Origin: Apostichopus japonicus
Lineage: Eukaryota; Echinodermata; Holothuroidea; Aspidochirotida; Stichopodidae
Direction of reading: 5' to 3'
NCBI RefSeq assembly: GCF_037975245.1
Contig: NC_092577.1
Coordinates: forward strand, 26,287,398 to 26,351,397
DNA: 64,000 nt
The notes beneath the pieces were generated by a model that worked only from the letters and a program-made list of their open reading frames with translations, was not told the origin of the DNA and made no database searches. A program made the position numbers and the translations under genes. Of the stretch, positions 27,601 to 41,337 are shown piece after piece. Position 1 is the first letter of the stretch; each line of letters begins with the position of its first letter.

Positions 27601-28583
27601 ATTCGATTTATCGGTACCGCACATTTGATTTATCGTTATCACACATTCGATTTATCGGCACCGCACATTCGATTTATCGGTACCGCAATATCGATTTATC
27701 GGTACAGCACAATCTATTAATCGGTACCGCCTTTCGATTTATCGGTACCGTAATATCGATTTATCGGTATCGCACATTATATTTATCGGGACCGCACATT
27801 ATATTTATCGGGACCGCACATTCGATTTATCGGTACCGCACATTCGATTTATCGGTACCGCACATTCGATTTATCGGTATCGCACAATCGATTTATCGGT
27901 ACCGCACATTCGATTTATCGGTATCGCAAAATCGATTAATCGGTATTATTCGATGAAACGGTACCGCACTTTCGATTAAACGGTATCGCACATTCGATTT
28001 ATCGGTAACGCACTTTCGATTTATCGGTACCGCACATTCGATTTATCGGTATCGCAAATTCGATTAATAGGTATCGCACATTCGATTAAACGGTATCGCA
28101 CATTCGATTTATCGGTAACGCACTTTTCATTTATCGGAACCGCACATTCGATTTATCGGCACCGCAATATCGATTTATCAGTACCGCACACTCGATTTAT
28201 CGGTACCGCAATATCGATTTATCGGTACCGCACAATCGATTAATAGGTACCGCACATTCCATTTATCGGTACCATACATTCGATTTATCGTTATCGCACT
28301 TTCGATTTATCGGTACCGCACATTCTCTTTATCGGTACCGCAATATCGATTTATCGGTATCGCACATTCGATTAAACGGTAACGCACTTTCGATTTATCG
28401 GTATCGCAACTTCGATAAATCGGTATCGCACATTCGATTAAACGGTATCGCACATTCGATTTATCGGTATCGCAAATTCGATTAATCGGTATCGCACATT
28501 CGATTTATCGGTAACGCAGTTTCGATTAATAGGTATCGCACATTCGATTTATCGGTATCGCAAATTCGATTAATAGGTATCGC
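24690..28583 (+). repeat. Large dispersed duplication, left copy (about 3.9 kb)
   Basis: It matches about 33,874-37,442. The spacing runs 9,184, then 9,118, then 9,053, then 8,859 bp from left to right, each step caused by loss or gain of whole monomers. Shared rarities include the 20-bp GGTACCGCAATCG monomer (25,074 and 34,256), the 18-bp GGAATTATTCG monomer (26,454 and 35,507) and CGATTATTGCTACC (27,345 and 36,398). Together with 21,845-24,689 this seems to be one duplicated region of more than 6 kb. Confidence 0.87.
26454..26471 (+). repeat. 18-bp deletion monomer (example)
   Basis: GGAATTATTCGATTAAAC lacks four central bases of the usual monomer. It recurs at 35,507, as expected from the large duplication. 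A related 18-bp form with TTCGATGAAAC lies at 27,942 and 30,202. Confidence 0.85.
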
Positions 28584-29960
28584 ACATTCGATTAAACGGT
28601 ATCGCACATTCGATTTATCGGTAACGCACTTTCGATTTATCGGTACCGCACATTCGATTGATCGGTACCGCACATTCGATTTATCGGTACCGCACATTCG
28701 ATTTATCGGTACCGCACATTCGATTTATCGGTACCGCACAATCGATTTATCGGTATCGCACATTCCATTTATCGGTACCGCACATTTGATTTATCGTTAT
28801 CGCACTTTCGATTTATCGGTAACGCACTTTCGATTTATCGGTACCGCAAGTTCGATTTATCGGTATCGCAAATTCGATTAATCGGTATCGCACATTCGAT
28901 TAAACGGTATCGCACCTTCGATTTATCGGTAACGCACTTTCAATTTATCGGAACCGCACATTCGATTTATCGGCACCGCACATTCGATTTATCGGTACCG
29001 CAATATCGATTTATCGGTATCGCACATACGATTTATCGGTACCGCACATTCGATTTATCGGTATCGCATATTCGAATTATCGGTACAGCACAATCGATTA
29101 ATCGGTACCGCCTTTCGATTTATCGGTACCGCAATATCGATTTATCGGTATCGCACATTCGATTGACCGGTATCGCACATTCGATTTATCGGTATCGCAA
29201 ATTCTATTAATCGGTATGGCACATTCGATTAAACGGTATCTCACATTCGATTTATCGGTATCGCAAATTCGATTAATCGGTACCGCACTTTCGATTTATC
29301 GGTATCGCAAATTCGATTTATCGGTATCGCACATTCGATTGACCGGTATCGCACATTCGATTTATCGGTACCGCAATATCGATTTATCGGTACCGCACAA
29401 TTTATTAATCGGTACCGCCTTTCGATTTACCGATATCGCACATTCGATCTATCGGTAACGCACTTTCGATTTATCGGTACCGCACATTCGATTTATCGGC
29501 ACCGCACATTTGATTTATCGGTACCGCAATATCGATTTATTGGTATCGCACATTCGATTGACCGGTATCGCACATTCGATTTATCGGCATCGCACATTCG
29601 ATTTATCGGTACCGCACATTCGATTTATCGGTATCGCAAATTCGATTAATCGGTATCGCACATTCGATTGATTTTTTATCGCAAATTCGATTAAACGGTA
29701 CCGCACTTTCGATTAAACGGTATCGCATATTCGATTTATCGGTACCGCACTTTCGATTTATCGGTACCGCACATTCGATTTATCGGTATCGCAAATTCGA
29801 TTAATCGGTATCGCACATTCGATTAAACGGTATCGCGCCTTCGATTTATCGGTAACGCACTTCCGATTTATCGGAACCGCACATTCGATTTATCGGTACC
29901 GCAATATCGATTTATCGGTACCGCAATATCGATTTATCGGTACCGCAATATCGATTTATC
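27701..29960 (+). repeat. About 2.26-kb tandem duplication, copy 1
   Basis: It starts with GGTACAGCACAATC, repeated at 29,961. Both copies carry doubled ATTATATTTATCGGG monomers and an 18-bp monomer (27,942 and 30,202). The spacing changes from 2,260 to 2,282 and later to 1,930 bp, so the second copy gained one monomer and later lost sixteen. The segment overlaps the end of the large dispersed duplication. Confidence 0.85.
29666..29685 (+). repeat. Monomer junction replaced by a T run, single copy
   Basis: Where GATCGGTATCGC is expected, the sequence reads GATTTTTTATCGC, a run of six Ts with one extra base. I saw no identical junction elsewhere; the T-rich monomers near 3,220 and 5,462 are different. 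Confidence 0.75.
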
Positions 29961-31365
29961 GGTACAGCACAATCTATTAATCGGTACCGCCTTTCGATTT
30001 ATCGGTACCGTAATATCGATTTATCGGTATCGCACATTATATTTATCGGGACCGCACATTATATTTATCGGGACCGCACATTCGATTTATCGGTACCGCA
30101 CATTCGATTTATCGGTACCGCACATTCGATTTATCGGTATCGCACAATCGATTTATCGGTACCGCACATTCGATTTATCGGTATCGCAAAATCGATTAAT
30201 CGGTAGTATTCGATGAAACGGTACCGCACTTTCGATTAAACGGTATCGCACATTCGATTTATCGGTAACGCAATATCGATTTATCGGTACCGCACATTCG
30301 ATTTATCGGTATCGCAAATTCGATTAATAGGTATCGCACATTCGATTAAACGGTATCGCACATTCGATTTATCGGTAACGCACTTTTCATTTATCGGAAC
30401 CGCACATTCGATTTATCGGCACCGCAATATCGATTTATCAGTACCGCACATTCGATTTATCGGTACCGCAATATCGATTTATCGGTACCGCACAATCGAT
30501 TAATAGGTACCGCACATTCCATTTATCGGTACCATACATTCGATTTATCGTTATCGCACTTTCGATTTATCGGTATCGCACAATCGATTTATCGGTACCG
30601 CACATTCTCTTTATCGGTACCGCAATATCGATTTATCGGTATCGCACATTCGATTAAACGGTACCGCACTTTCGATTTATCGGTATCGCAACTTCGATAA
30701 ATCGGTATCGTACATTCGATTAAACGGTATCGCACATTCGATTTATCGGTAACGCACTTTCGATTTATCGGTACCGCAAGTTCGATTTATCGGTATCGCA
30801 AATTCGATTAATCGGTATCGCACATTCGATTAAACGGTATCGCACCTTCGATTTATCGGTAACGCACTTTCAATTTATCGGAACCGCACATTCGATTTAT
30901 CGGCACCGCACATTCGATTTATCGGTACCGCAATATCGATTTATCGGTATCGCACATACGATTTATCGGTACCGCACATTCGATTTATCGGTATCGCATA
31001 TTCGAATTATCGGTACAGCACAATCGATTAATCGGTACCGCCTTTCGATTTATCGGTACCGCAATATCGATTTATCGGTATCGCACATTCGATTGACCGG
31101 TATCGCACATTCGATTTATCGGTATCGCAAATTCTATTAATCGGTATGGCACATTCGATTAAACGGTATCTCACATTCGATTTATCGGTATCGCAAATTC
31201 GATTAATCGGTACCGCACTTTCGATTTATCGGTATCGCAAATTCGATTTATCGGTATCGCACATTCGATTGACCGGTATCGCACATTCGATTTATCGGTA
31301 CCGCAATATCGATTTATCGGTACCGCACAATCTATTAATCGGTACCGCCTTTCGATTTATCGGTA
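29961..31365 (+). repeat. About 2.26-kb tandem duplication, copy 2 (shortened)
   Basis: Partner of 27,701-29,960. Its right part, about 30,300-31,272, also matches 37,471-38,443 at a constant spacing of 7,171 bp. Confidence 0.85.
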
Positions 31366-33865
31366 CCGCATATTCGATTTATCGGTATCGCACATTATAT
31401 TTATCGGGACCGCACATTCGATTTATCGGTATCGCACAATCGATTAATTGGTACCGCACATTCCATTTATCGGTACCATACATTCGATTTATCGTTATCG
31501 CAATATCGATTTATCGGTACCGCAATATCGATTTATCGGTACCGCAATATCGATTTATCGGTATCGCAAATTCGATTTATCGGAACCGCACATTCGATTT
31601 ATCGGTACCGCAATATCGATTAATCGGTCCCGCAAAATCGATTTATAGGTATCGCACATTCGATTAATCGGTATCGCACATTCGATTAATCGGTATTGCA
31701 CATTCGATTAAACGGTATCGCACATTCGATTTATCGGTAACGCACATTCGATTTATCGGTACCGCACCTTCGATTTATCGGTAGCAATATCAATTAATCG
31801 GTATAGCACATTCCATTTATCGGTACCGCACATTCGATTTACCGGTATCGCACCAACGATTTATCGGCACCGCACATTCGATTTATCGGTACCGAAATTC
31901 GATTAATCGGTATCGCACGTTCGATTTATCGGTATCGCACATTCCATTATTGGTATCGCACATTCGATTTATCGGTATCGCGAATTCGATTTATCGGTAC
32001 CCCACATTCGATTTATCGGTACCGCAATATCGATTTATCGGTATCGCACATTCGATTGACCGGTATCGCACATTCGATTTATCGGTATCGCAAATTCTAT
32101 TAATCGGTTTGGCACATTCGATTAAACGGTATCGCACATTCGATTTATCGGTATCGCAAATTCGATTAATCGGTATCGCACATTCGATTTATCGGTAACG
32201 CAGTTTCGATTTATCGGTATCGCAAATTCGCTTAATAGGTATCGCACATTCGATTAAACGGTATCGCACATTCGATTTATCGTTAACGCACTTTCGATTT
32301 ATCGGTCCCGCACATTCGATTGATCAGTACCGCACATTCTATTTATCGGTATCGCAAAATCGATTAATCGGTCTCGCACATTCGATTTATCGGCACCGCA
32401 CATTCGATTTATCAGTACCGCACATTCGATTTATCGGTACCGCAATATCGATTTATCGGTACCGCACAATCGATTAATCGGTACCGCACATTCCATTTAT
32501 TGGTACCATACATTCGATTTATCGTTATCGCACATTCGATTTATCGGTACCGCAATATCGATTTATCGGTATCGCACATTCGATTAATCGGTATCACTTG
32601 TTCGATTTATCGGTATCGCACATTCCATTATTGGTATCGCACATTCGATTTATCGGTATCGCACATTCGATTTATCGGTACCGTAAATTCGATTTATCGG
32701 TAACGCACTTTCGATTTATCGGTACCGCACATTCGATTTATCGGTATCGCAAATTCGATTAATCGGTATCGCACATTCGATTAAACGGTATCGCACATTC
32801 GATTTATCGGTAATGCACTTTCGATTTATCGGAACCGCACATTCGATTTATCGGCACCGCACATTCGATTAATCGGTATCGCACATTCGATTAATCGGTA
32901 TTGCACATTCGATTAAACGATATCGCACATTCGATTTATCGGTAACGCACATTCGATTTATCGGTACCGCACCTTCGATTTATCGGTAGCAATATCAATT
33001 AATCGGTATCGCACATTCCATTTATCGGTACCGCACATTCGATTTATCGGTATCGCACCAACGATTTATCGGCACCGCACATTCGATTTATCGGTACCGA
33101 AATTCGATTAATCGGTATCGCACGTTCGATTTATCGGTATCGCACATTCCATTATTGGTATCGCACATTCGATTTATCGGTATCGCGAATTCGATTTATC
33201 GGTACCCCACATTCGATTTATCGGTACCGCAATATCGATTTATCGGTATCGCACATTCGATTGACCGGTATCGCACATTCGATTTATCGGTATCGCAAAT
33301 TCTATTAATCGGTTTGGCACATTCGATTAAACGGTATCGCACATTCGATTTATCGGTATCGCAAATTCGATTAATCGGTATCGCACATTCGATTTATCGG
33401 TAACGCAGTTTCGATTTATCGGTATCGCAAATTCGCTTAATAGGTATCGCACATTCGATTAAACGGTATCGCACATTCGATTTATCGTTAACGCACTTTC
33501 GATTTATCGGTCCCGCACATTCGATTGATCAGTACCGCACATTCTATTTATCGGTATCGCAAAATCGATTAATCGGTCTCGCACATTCGATTTATCGGCA
33601 CCGCACATTCGATTTATCAGTACCGCACATTCGATTTATCGGTACCGCAATATCGATTTATCGGTACCGCACAATCGATTAATCGGTACCGCACATTCCA
33701 TTTATCGGTACCATACATTCGATTTATCGTTATCGCACATTCGATTTATCGGTACCGCAATATCGATTTATCGGTATCGCACATTCGATTAATCGGTATC
33801 ACTTGTTCGATTTATCGGTATCGCACATTCCATTATTGGTATCGCACATTCGATTTATCGGTAAC
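31366..33865 (+). repeat. Satellite with a 1,205-bp-spaced duplication of about 1 kb
   Basis: About 31,655-32,659 matches 32,860-33,865. The 200 bp between them (32,660-32,859) is missing from the end of the second copy but resembles 24,350-24,550. Both copies also match the 1,006-bp pair at 21,845-23,856, so at least four related copies exist in the window. The first part, 31,440-31,640, shares the GGTACCATACATTCG monomer with 22,075 and 23,081. Confidence 0.84.
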
Positions 33866-33873
33866 GCACTTTC

Positions 33874-36800
33874 GATTTATCGGAACCGCACATTCGATTT
33901 ATCGGCACCGCACATTTGATTTATCGGTACCGCAATATCGATTTATCGGTATCGCACATACGATTTATCGGTACCGCACATTCGATTTATCGGTACCGCA
34001 CATTCGATTAATCGGTATCGCATATTCGATTAATCGGTCCCGCAAAATCGATTTATAGGTACCGCACAATCGATTTATCGGTATCGCACATTCGATTTAC
34101 CGATATCGCACATTCGATTTATCGGTAACGCACTTTCGATTTATCGGAAACGCACATTCGATTTATCGGCACCGCACATTCGATTTATCGGTACCGCAAT
34201 ATCCATTTATCGGTATCGCACATTCGATTCATCGGCACCGCACATTCGATTTATCGGTACCGCAATCGATTTATCGGTACCGCACATTCGATTTACCGGT
34301 ATCGCATATTCGATTAATCGGTATCGCACGTTCGATTTATCGGTACCGCACATTCGATTTATCGGTACCGCACTTTCGATTTATCGGTATCGCACATTCG
34401 ATTTATCGTTACTGCACATTCTATTTATCGGTATCGTAAATTCGATATATCGGTATCGCACATTCGATTTACCGATATCGCACATTCGATTTATCGGCAC
34501 CGCACATTCGATTTATCGGTATCGCAATATCGATTTATCGGTACCGCACATTCGATTTATCGGTACCGCACATTCGATTTATCGGTATCGCAAATTCGAT
34601 TAAACGGTAACGCAGTTTCGATTGATCGGTACCGCACATTCGATTTATCGGTATCGCAAATTCGGATAAATAGGTATCGCACATTCGATTAAACGGTATC
34701 GCACATTCGATTTATCGGTACCGCACATTCGATTTATCGGTATCGCATATTCGATTAATCGGTATCGCACGTTCGATTTATCGGTACCGCACATTCGATT
34801 TATCGGTAACGCATATTCGATTTATCGGTATCGCACATTCCATTATTGGTATCGCACATTCGATTAATCGGTATCGCGAATTCGATTTATCGGTATTGCA
34901 CATTCCATTATTGGTATCGCACGTTCGATTTATCGGTACCGCACATTCCATTCATCGGTATCGTACATTCGATTTATCGGCACCGCACATTCGATTTATC
35001 GGTACCGCAATATCGATTTATCGGTATCGCACATACGATTTATCGGTACCGCACAATCGATCTATCGGTACTGCACATTCGATTTATCGGTATCGCACAT
35101 TCTATTTATCGGTATCGCAAAATCGATTAATCGGTCTCGCACATTCGATTTATCGGTACCGCACATACGATTTATCGGTACCGCACATTTGATTTATCGT
35201 TATCGCACATTCGATTTATCGGTACCGCAATATCGATTTATCGATACCGCACAATCGATTAATCGGTATCGCACATTCCATTTATCGGTACCGCACATTT
35301 GATTTATCGTTATCCCACATTCGATTTATCGGCACCGCACATTCGATTTATCGGTACCGCACATTCGATTTATCGGTACCGAACATTCGATTTATCGGTA
35401 TCGCACAATCGATTTATCGGTACCGCACATTCGATTTATCGGTATCGCACAATCGATTTATCGGTACCGCACATTCGATTTATCGGTATCGCAAATTCGA
35501 TTAATCGGAATTATTCGATTAAACGGTACCGCACTTTCGATTAAACGGTATCGCACATTCGATTTATCGGTAACGCACTTTCGATTTATCGGTACCGCAC
35601 ATTCGATTTTTCGGTATCCCAAATTCGATCAATCGTTATCGCACATTCGATTAAACGGTATCGCACATTCGATTTATCGGTAACGCACTTTTCATTTATC
35701 GGAACCGCACATTCGATTTATCGGCACCGTACATTCGATTTATCAGTACCGCACATTCGATTTATCGGTACCGCAATATCGATTTATCGGTACCGCACAA
35801 TCGATTAATAGGTACCGCACATTCCATTTATCGGTACCATACATTCGATTTATCGTTATCGCACATTCGATTTATCGGTACCGCAATATCGATTTATCGG
35901 TACCGCACATTCGATTAATCGGTATCGCACATTCGATTTATCGGTATCGCACATTCCATTATTGGTATCGCCCATTCGATTTATCGGTATCTCGAATTCG
36001 ATTTATCGGTACCGCATATTCGATTATTCGGTATCGCACATTCGATTAAACGGTATCGCACATTCGATCTATCGGTATCGCACATTTGATTTATCGGTAC
36101 CGCACCTTCGATTTATCGGTACCGCACAATCGATTAATCGTTCTCGCACATTCGATTGATCGGTACCGCACATTCGATTTATCGGTACCGCACAATCGAT
36201 TTATCGGTACCGCACAATCGATTTATCGGTATCGCAAATTCGATTTATCGTTTTCGCACGTTCGATTTATCGGTACCGCACATTCGATTTATCGGTATCG
36301 CACCTTCGATATTCGGTCCCGAATAATCGATTTATAGGTATCGCAATATCGATTAATCGGTCTCGCACATTCGATTGATCGGTACCGCACTTTCGATTAT
36401 TGCTACCACATATTCGATTTTTCGTTTTCGAACGTTCGATTTATCGGTACCGCACATTCGATTTATCGGTCCCACACAATCGATTAATCAGTACCGCACA
36501 TTCGACTAATCGATATCGTAAATTCAATTGATCGGTATCGCGCATTCGATTTATCGGTATCGCACATTCGATTTATCGGTCCCGCAAAATCGATTTATAG
36601 GTATCGCAATATCGATTAATCGGTCTCGCAAATTCGAATTATCGGCACCGCACATTCGATTTATCGGTACCGCACATTTGATTTATCGTTATCACACATT
36701 CGATTTATCGGCACCGCACATTCGATTTATCGGTACCGCAATATCGATTTATCGGTACAGCACAATCTATTAATCGGTACCGCCTTTCGATTTATCGGTA

Positions 36801-37442
36801 CCGTAATATCGATTTATCGGTATCGCACATTATATTTATCGGGACCGCACATTATATTTATCGGGACCGCACTTTCGATTTATCGGTACCGCACATTCGA
36901 TTTATCGGTATCGCAAATTCGATTAATAGGTATCGCACATTCGATTAAACGGTATCGCACATTCGATTTATCGGTAACGCACTTTTCATTTATCGGAACC
37001 GCACATTCGATTTATCGGCACCGCAATATCGATTTATCAGTACCGCACACTCGATTTATCGGTACCGCAATATCGATTTATCGGTACCGCACAATCGATT
37101 AATAGGTACCGCACATTCCATTTATCGGTACCATACATTCGATTTATCGTTATCGCACTTTCGATTTATCGGTACCGCACATTCTCTTTATCGGTACCGC
37201 AATATCGATTTATCGGTATCGCACATTCGATTAAACGGTAACGCACTTTCGATTTATCGGTATCGCAACTTCGATAAATCGGTATCGCACATTCGATTAA
37301 ACGGTATCGCACATTCGATTTATCGGTATCGCAAATTCGATTAATCGGTATCGCACATTCGATTTATCGGTAACGCAGTTTCGATTAATAGGTATCGCAC
37401 ATTCGATTTATCGGTATCGCAAATTCGATTAATAGGTATCGC
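33874..37442 (+). repeat. Large dispersed duplication, right copy (about 3.6 kb)
   Basis: Partner of 24,690-28,583. Relative to it, this copy lacks 66 bp near 34,965, lacks about 109 bp but gains 44 bp near 35,350-35,480, and lacks roughly 190 bp near 36,870. Each figure fits whole monomers once the 21-bp variants are counted. Confidence 0.87.
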
Positions 37443-38443
37443 ACTTTCGATTTATCGGTACCGCACATTCGATTTATCGGTATCGCAAATTCGATTAATA
37501 GGTATCGCACATTCGATTAAACGGTATCGCACATTCGATTGATCGGTAACGCACTTTTCATTTATCGGAACCGCACATTCGATTTATCGGCACCGCAATA
37601 TCGATTTATCAGTACCGCACATTCGATTTATCGGTACCGCAATATCGATTTATCGGTACCGCACAATCGATTAATAGGTACCGCACATTCCATTTATCGG
37701 TACCATACATTCGATTTATCGTTATCGCACTTTCGATTTATCGGTATCGCACAATCGATTTATCGGTACCGCACATTCTCTTTATCGGTACCGCAATATC
37801 GATTTATCGGTATCGCACATTCGATTAAACGGTACCGCACTTTCGATTTATCGGTATCGCAACTTCGATAAATCGGTATCGTACATTCGATTAAACGGTA
37901 TCGCACATTCGATTTATCGGTAACGCACTTTCGATTTATCGGTACCGCAAGTTCGATTTATCGGTATCGCAAATTCGATTAATCGGTATCGCACATTCGA
38001 TTAAACGGTATCGCACCTTCGATTTATCGGTAACGCACTTTCAATTTATCGGAACCGCACATTCGATTTATCGGCACCGCACATTCGATTTATCGGTACC
38101 GCAATATCGATTTATCGGTATCGCACATACGATTTATCGGTACCGCACATTCGATTTATCGGTATCGCATATTCGAATTATCGGTACAGCACAATCGATT
38201 AATCGGTACCGCCTTTCGATTTATCGGTACCGCAATATCGATTTATCGGTATCGCACATTCGATTGACCGGTATCGCACATTCGATTTATCGGTATCGCA
38301 AATTCTATTAATCGGTATGGCACATTCGATTAAACGGTATCTCACATTCGATTTATCGGTATCGCAAATTCGATTAATCGGTACCGCACTTTCGATTTAT
38401 CGGTATCGCAAATTCGATTTATCGGTATCGCACATTCGATTAA
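37443..38443 (+). repeat. Copy of 30.3-31.27 kb
   Basis: It matches 30,300-31,272 at a spacing of 7,171 bp from about 37,471. The shared rarities are GCACTTTTCATTTATCGG (30,380 and 37,551), the CATTCTCTTT monomer and GCAACTTCGATAAATCGG. The match stops where this copy has TTAAAC and the other TTGACC. Confidence 0.85.
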
Positions 38444-41337
38444 ACGGTACCGCACTTTCGATTAAACGGTATCGCACAATCGATTTATCGGTAACGCACT
38501 TTCGATTTATCGGCACCGCACATTCGATTTATCGGTATCCCAAATTCGATTAATCGGTATCGCACATTCGATTAAACGGTATCGCACTTTCGATTTATCG
38601 GTAACGCACTTTCGATTTATCGGTACCGCACATTCGATTTATCGGTACCGCACAATCGATTTATCGGTACCGCACATTTGATTTATCGTTATCGCACAAT
38701 CGATTTATCGGTACCGCACATTCGATTAATCGGTATCGCACGTTCGATTTATCGGTATCGCACATGCCATTATTGGTATCGCTAATTCGATTTATCGGTA
38801 CCGCACATTCTATTTATCGGTACCGCAATATCGATTTATCGGTATCGCACATTCGATTAAACGGTACCGCACATTCGATTTATCGGTATCGCAATATCGA
38901 TAAATCGGTATCGCACATTCGATTAAACGGTATCGCACATTCGATTTATCGGTAACGCACTTTCGATTTATCGGTACCGCAAGTTCGATTTATCGGTATC
39001 GCAAATTCGATTAATCGGTATCGCAAATTCGATTAAACGGTATCGCACCTTCGATTTATCGGTAACGCACTTTCGATTATCGGAACCGCACATTCGATTT
39101 ATCGGCACCGCACATTCGATTTATCGGTACCGCAATATCGATTTATCGGTATCGCACATACGATTTATCGGTACCGCACATTCGATTTATCGGTATCGCA
39201 TATTCGAAATATCGGTACCGCACAATCGATTTATCGGTACCGCCTTTCGATTTATCGGTACCGCACATTCGATTAATCGGTATCGCACGTTCGATTTATC
39301 GGTATCGCACATTCCATTATTGGTATCGCACATTCGATTTATCGGTATCGCGAATTCGATTTATCGGTACCGCACATTCGATTAATCGGTACCGCACTAT
39401 CGATTTATCGGTATCGCACATTCGATTGACCGGTATCGCACATTCCATTTATCGGTATCGCAATTTCTATTAATCGGTATGGCACATTCGATTAAACGGT
39501 ATCGCACATTCGATTTATCGGTATCGCAAATTCGATTAATCGGTATCGCACATTCGATTTATCGGTAACGCAGTTTCGATTAATAGGTATCGCACATTCG
39601 ATTTATCGGTATCGCAAATTCGATTAATAGGTATCGCACATTCGATTAAACGGTATCGCACATTCGATTTATCGGTAACGCACTTTCGATTTATCGGTAC
39701 CGCACATTCGATTTATCGGTACCGCACATTCGATTTATCGGTACCGCACATTCGATTTATCGGTACCGCACAATCGATTTATCGGTATCGCACATTCCAT
39801 TTATCGGTACCGCACATTTGATTTATCGTTATCACACCTTCGATTTATCGGCACCGCACAATCGATTTATCGGTACCGAAATATCGATTTATCGGTACCG
39901 CACAATCTATTAATCGGTACCGCCTTTCGATTTATCGGCACCGCACATTCGATTTATCGGTACCGAAATATCGATTTATCGGTACCGCACAATCTATTAA
40001 TCGGTACCGCCTTTCGATTTATCGGTACCGCAATATCGATTTATCGGTATCGCACATTATATTTATCGGGACCGCACATTCGATTAATCGGTACCGCATA
40101 TTCGATTTATCGGTACCGCACATTCGATTTATCGGTATCGCACAATCGATTTATCGGTACCGCACATTCGATTGATCGGTATCGCAAATTCGATTAATCG
40201 GTATCGCACATTCGATTAAGCGGTACCGCACTTTCGATTAAACGGTAACGCACTTTCGATTTATCGGTACCGCACATTCGATTTATCGGTATCCCAAATT
40301 CGATTAATCGGTATCGCACGTTCGATTTATCGGTACCGCACATTCCATTTATCGGTATCGTACATTCGATTTACCAATATCGCACATTCGATCTATCGGT
40401 AACGCACTTTCGATTTATCGGAACCGCACATTCGATTTATCGGCACCGCACATTCGATTTATCGGTACCGCAATATCGATTTATCGGTATCGCACATACG
40501 ATTAATCGGTACCGCACATTCGATTTATCGGTACCGCACATTCGATTTATCGGTATCGCATATTCGATTAATCGGTATCGCACGTTCTTTTTATCGGTAC
40601 CGCACATTCGATTTATCGGTAACGCATATTCGATTTATCGGTATCGCACATTCCATTATTGGTATCGCACATTCGATTTATCGGTATCGCGAATTCGATT
40701 TATCGGGACCGTACATTTGATTTATCAGTACCGCAATATCGATTTGTTGGTATCGCACATTCGATTGACCGGTATCGCACATTCGATTTATCGGCATCGC
40801 ACATTCGATTTATCGGTACCGCACATTCGATTTATCGGTATCGCAAATTCGATTAATCGGTATCGCACATTCGATTAAACGGTACCGCACTTTCGATTAA
40901 ACGGTATCGCATATTCGATTTATCGGTAACGCACTTTCGATTTATCGGTACCGCACATTCTATTTATCGGTACCGCAATATCGATTTATCGGTATCGCAC
41001 ATTCGATTAAACGGTACCGCACTTTCGATTTATCGGTATCGCAAATTCGATAAATCGGTATCGCACATTCGATTAAACGGTATCGCACATTCGATTTATC
41101 GGTAACGCAGTTTCGATTTATCGGTACCGCACATTCGATTTATCGGTATCGCAAATTCGATTAATCGGTATCGCACATTCGATTAAACGGTATCGCACCT
41201 TCGATTTATCGGTAACGCACTTTCGATTTATCGTAATCGCACATTCGATTTATCGGCACCGCACATTCGATTTATCGGTACCGCAATATCGATTTATCGG
41301 TATCGCACATACGATTAAACGGTTCCGCACTTTCGAT
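38444..41337 (+). repeat. Satellite block related to 43.5-44.8 and 47-50 kb
   Basis: Its left part matches about 43,550-44,780 at a spacing of 5,113 then 5,135 bp. The whole segment, continuing to about 41,506, matches about 47,020-50,018 at a spacing of 8,579, then 8,513, then 8,512 bp. The 66-bp step corresponds to three monomers missing near 47,588. The CATGCCATTATTGG monomer near 38,764 marks the family. Confidence 0.82.

Noticed and set aside
3230-29680. T runs (near 3,220, 5,462 and 29,670) as transcription terminators
   Set aside because: No upstream hairpin or transcription unit is present. They are isolated variants of the monomer junction.
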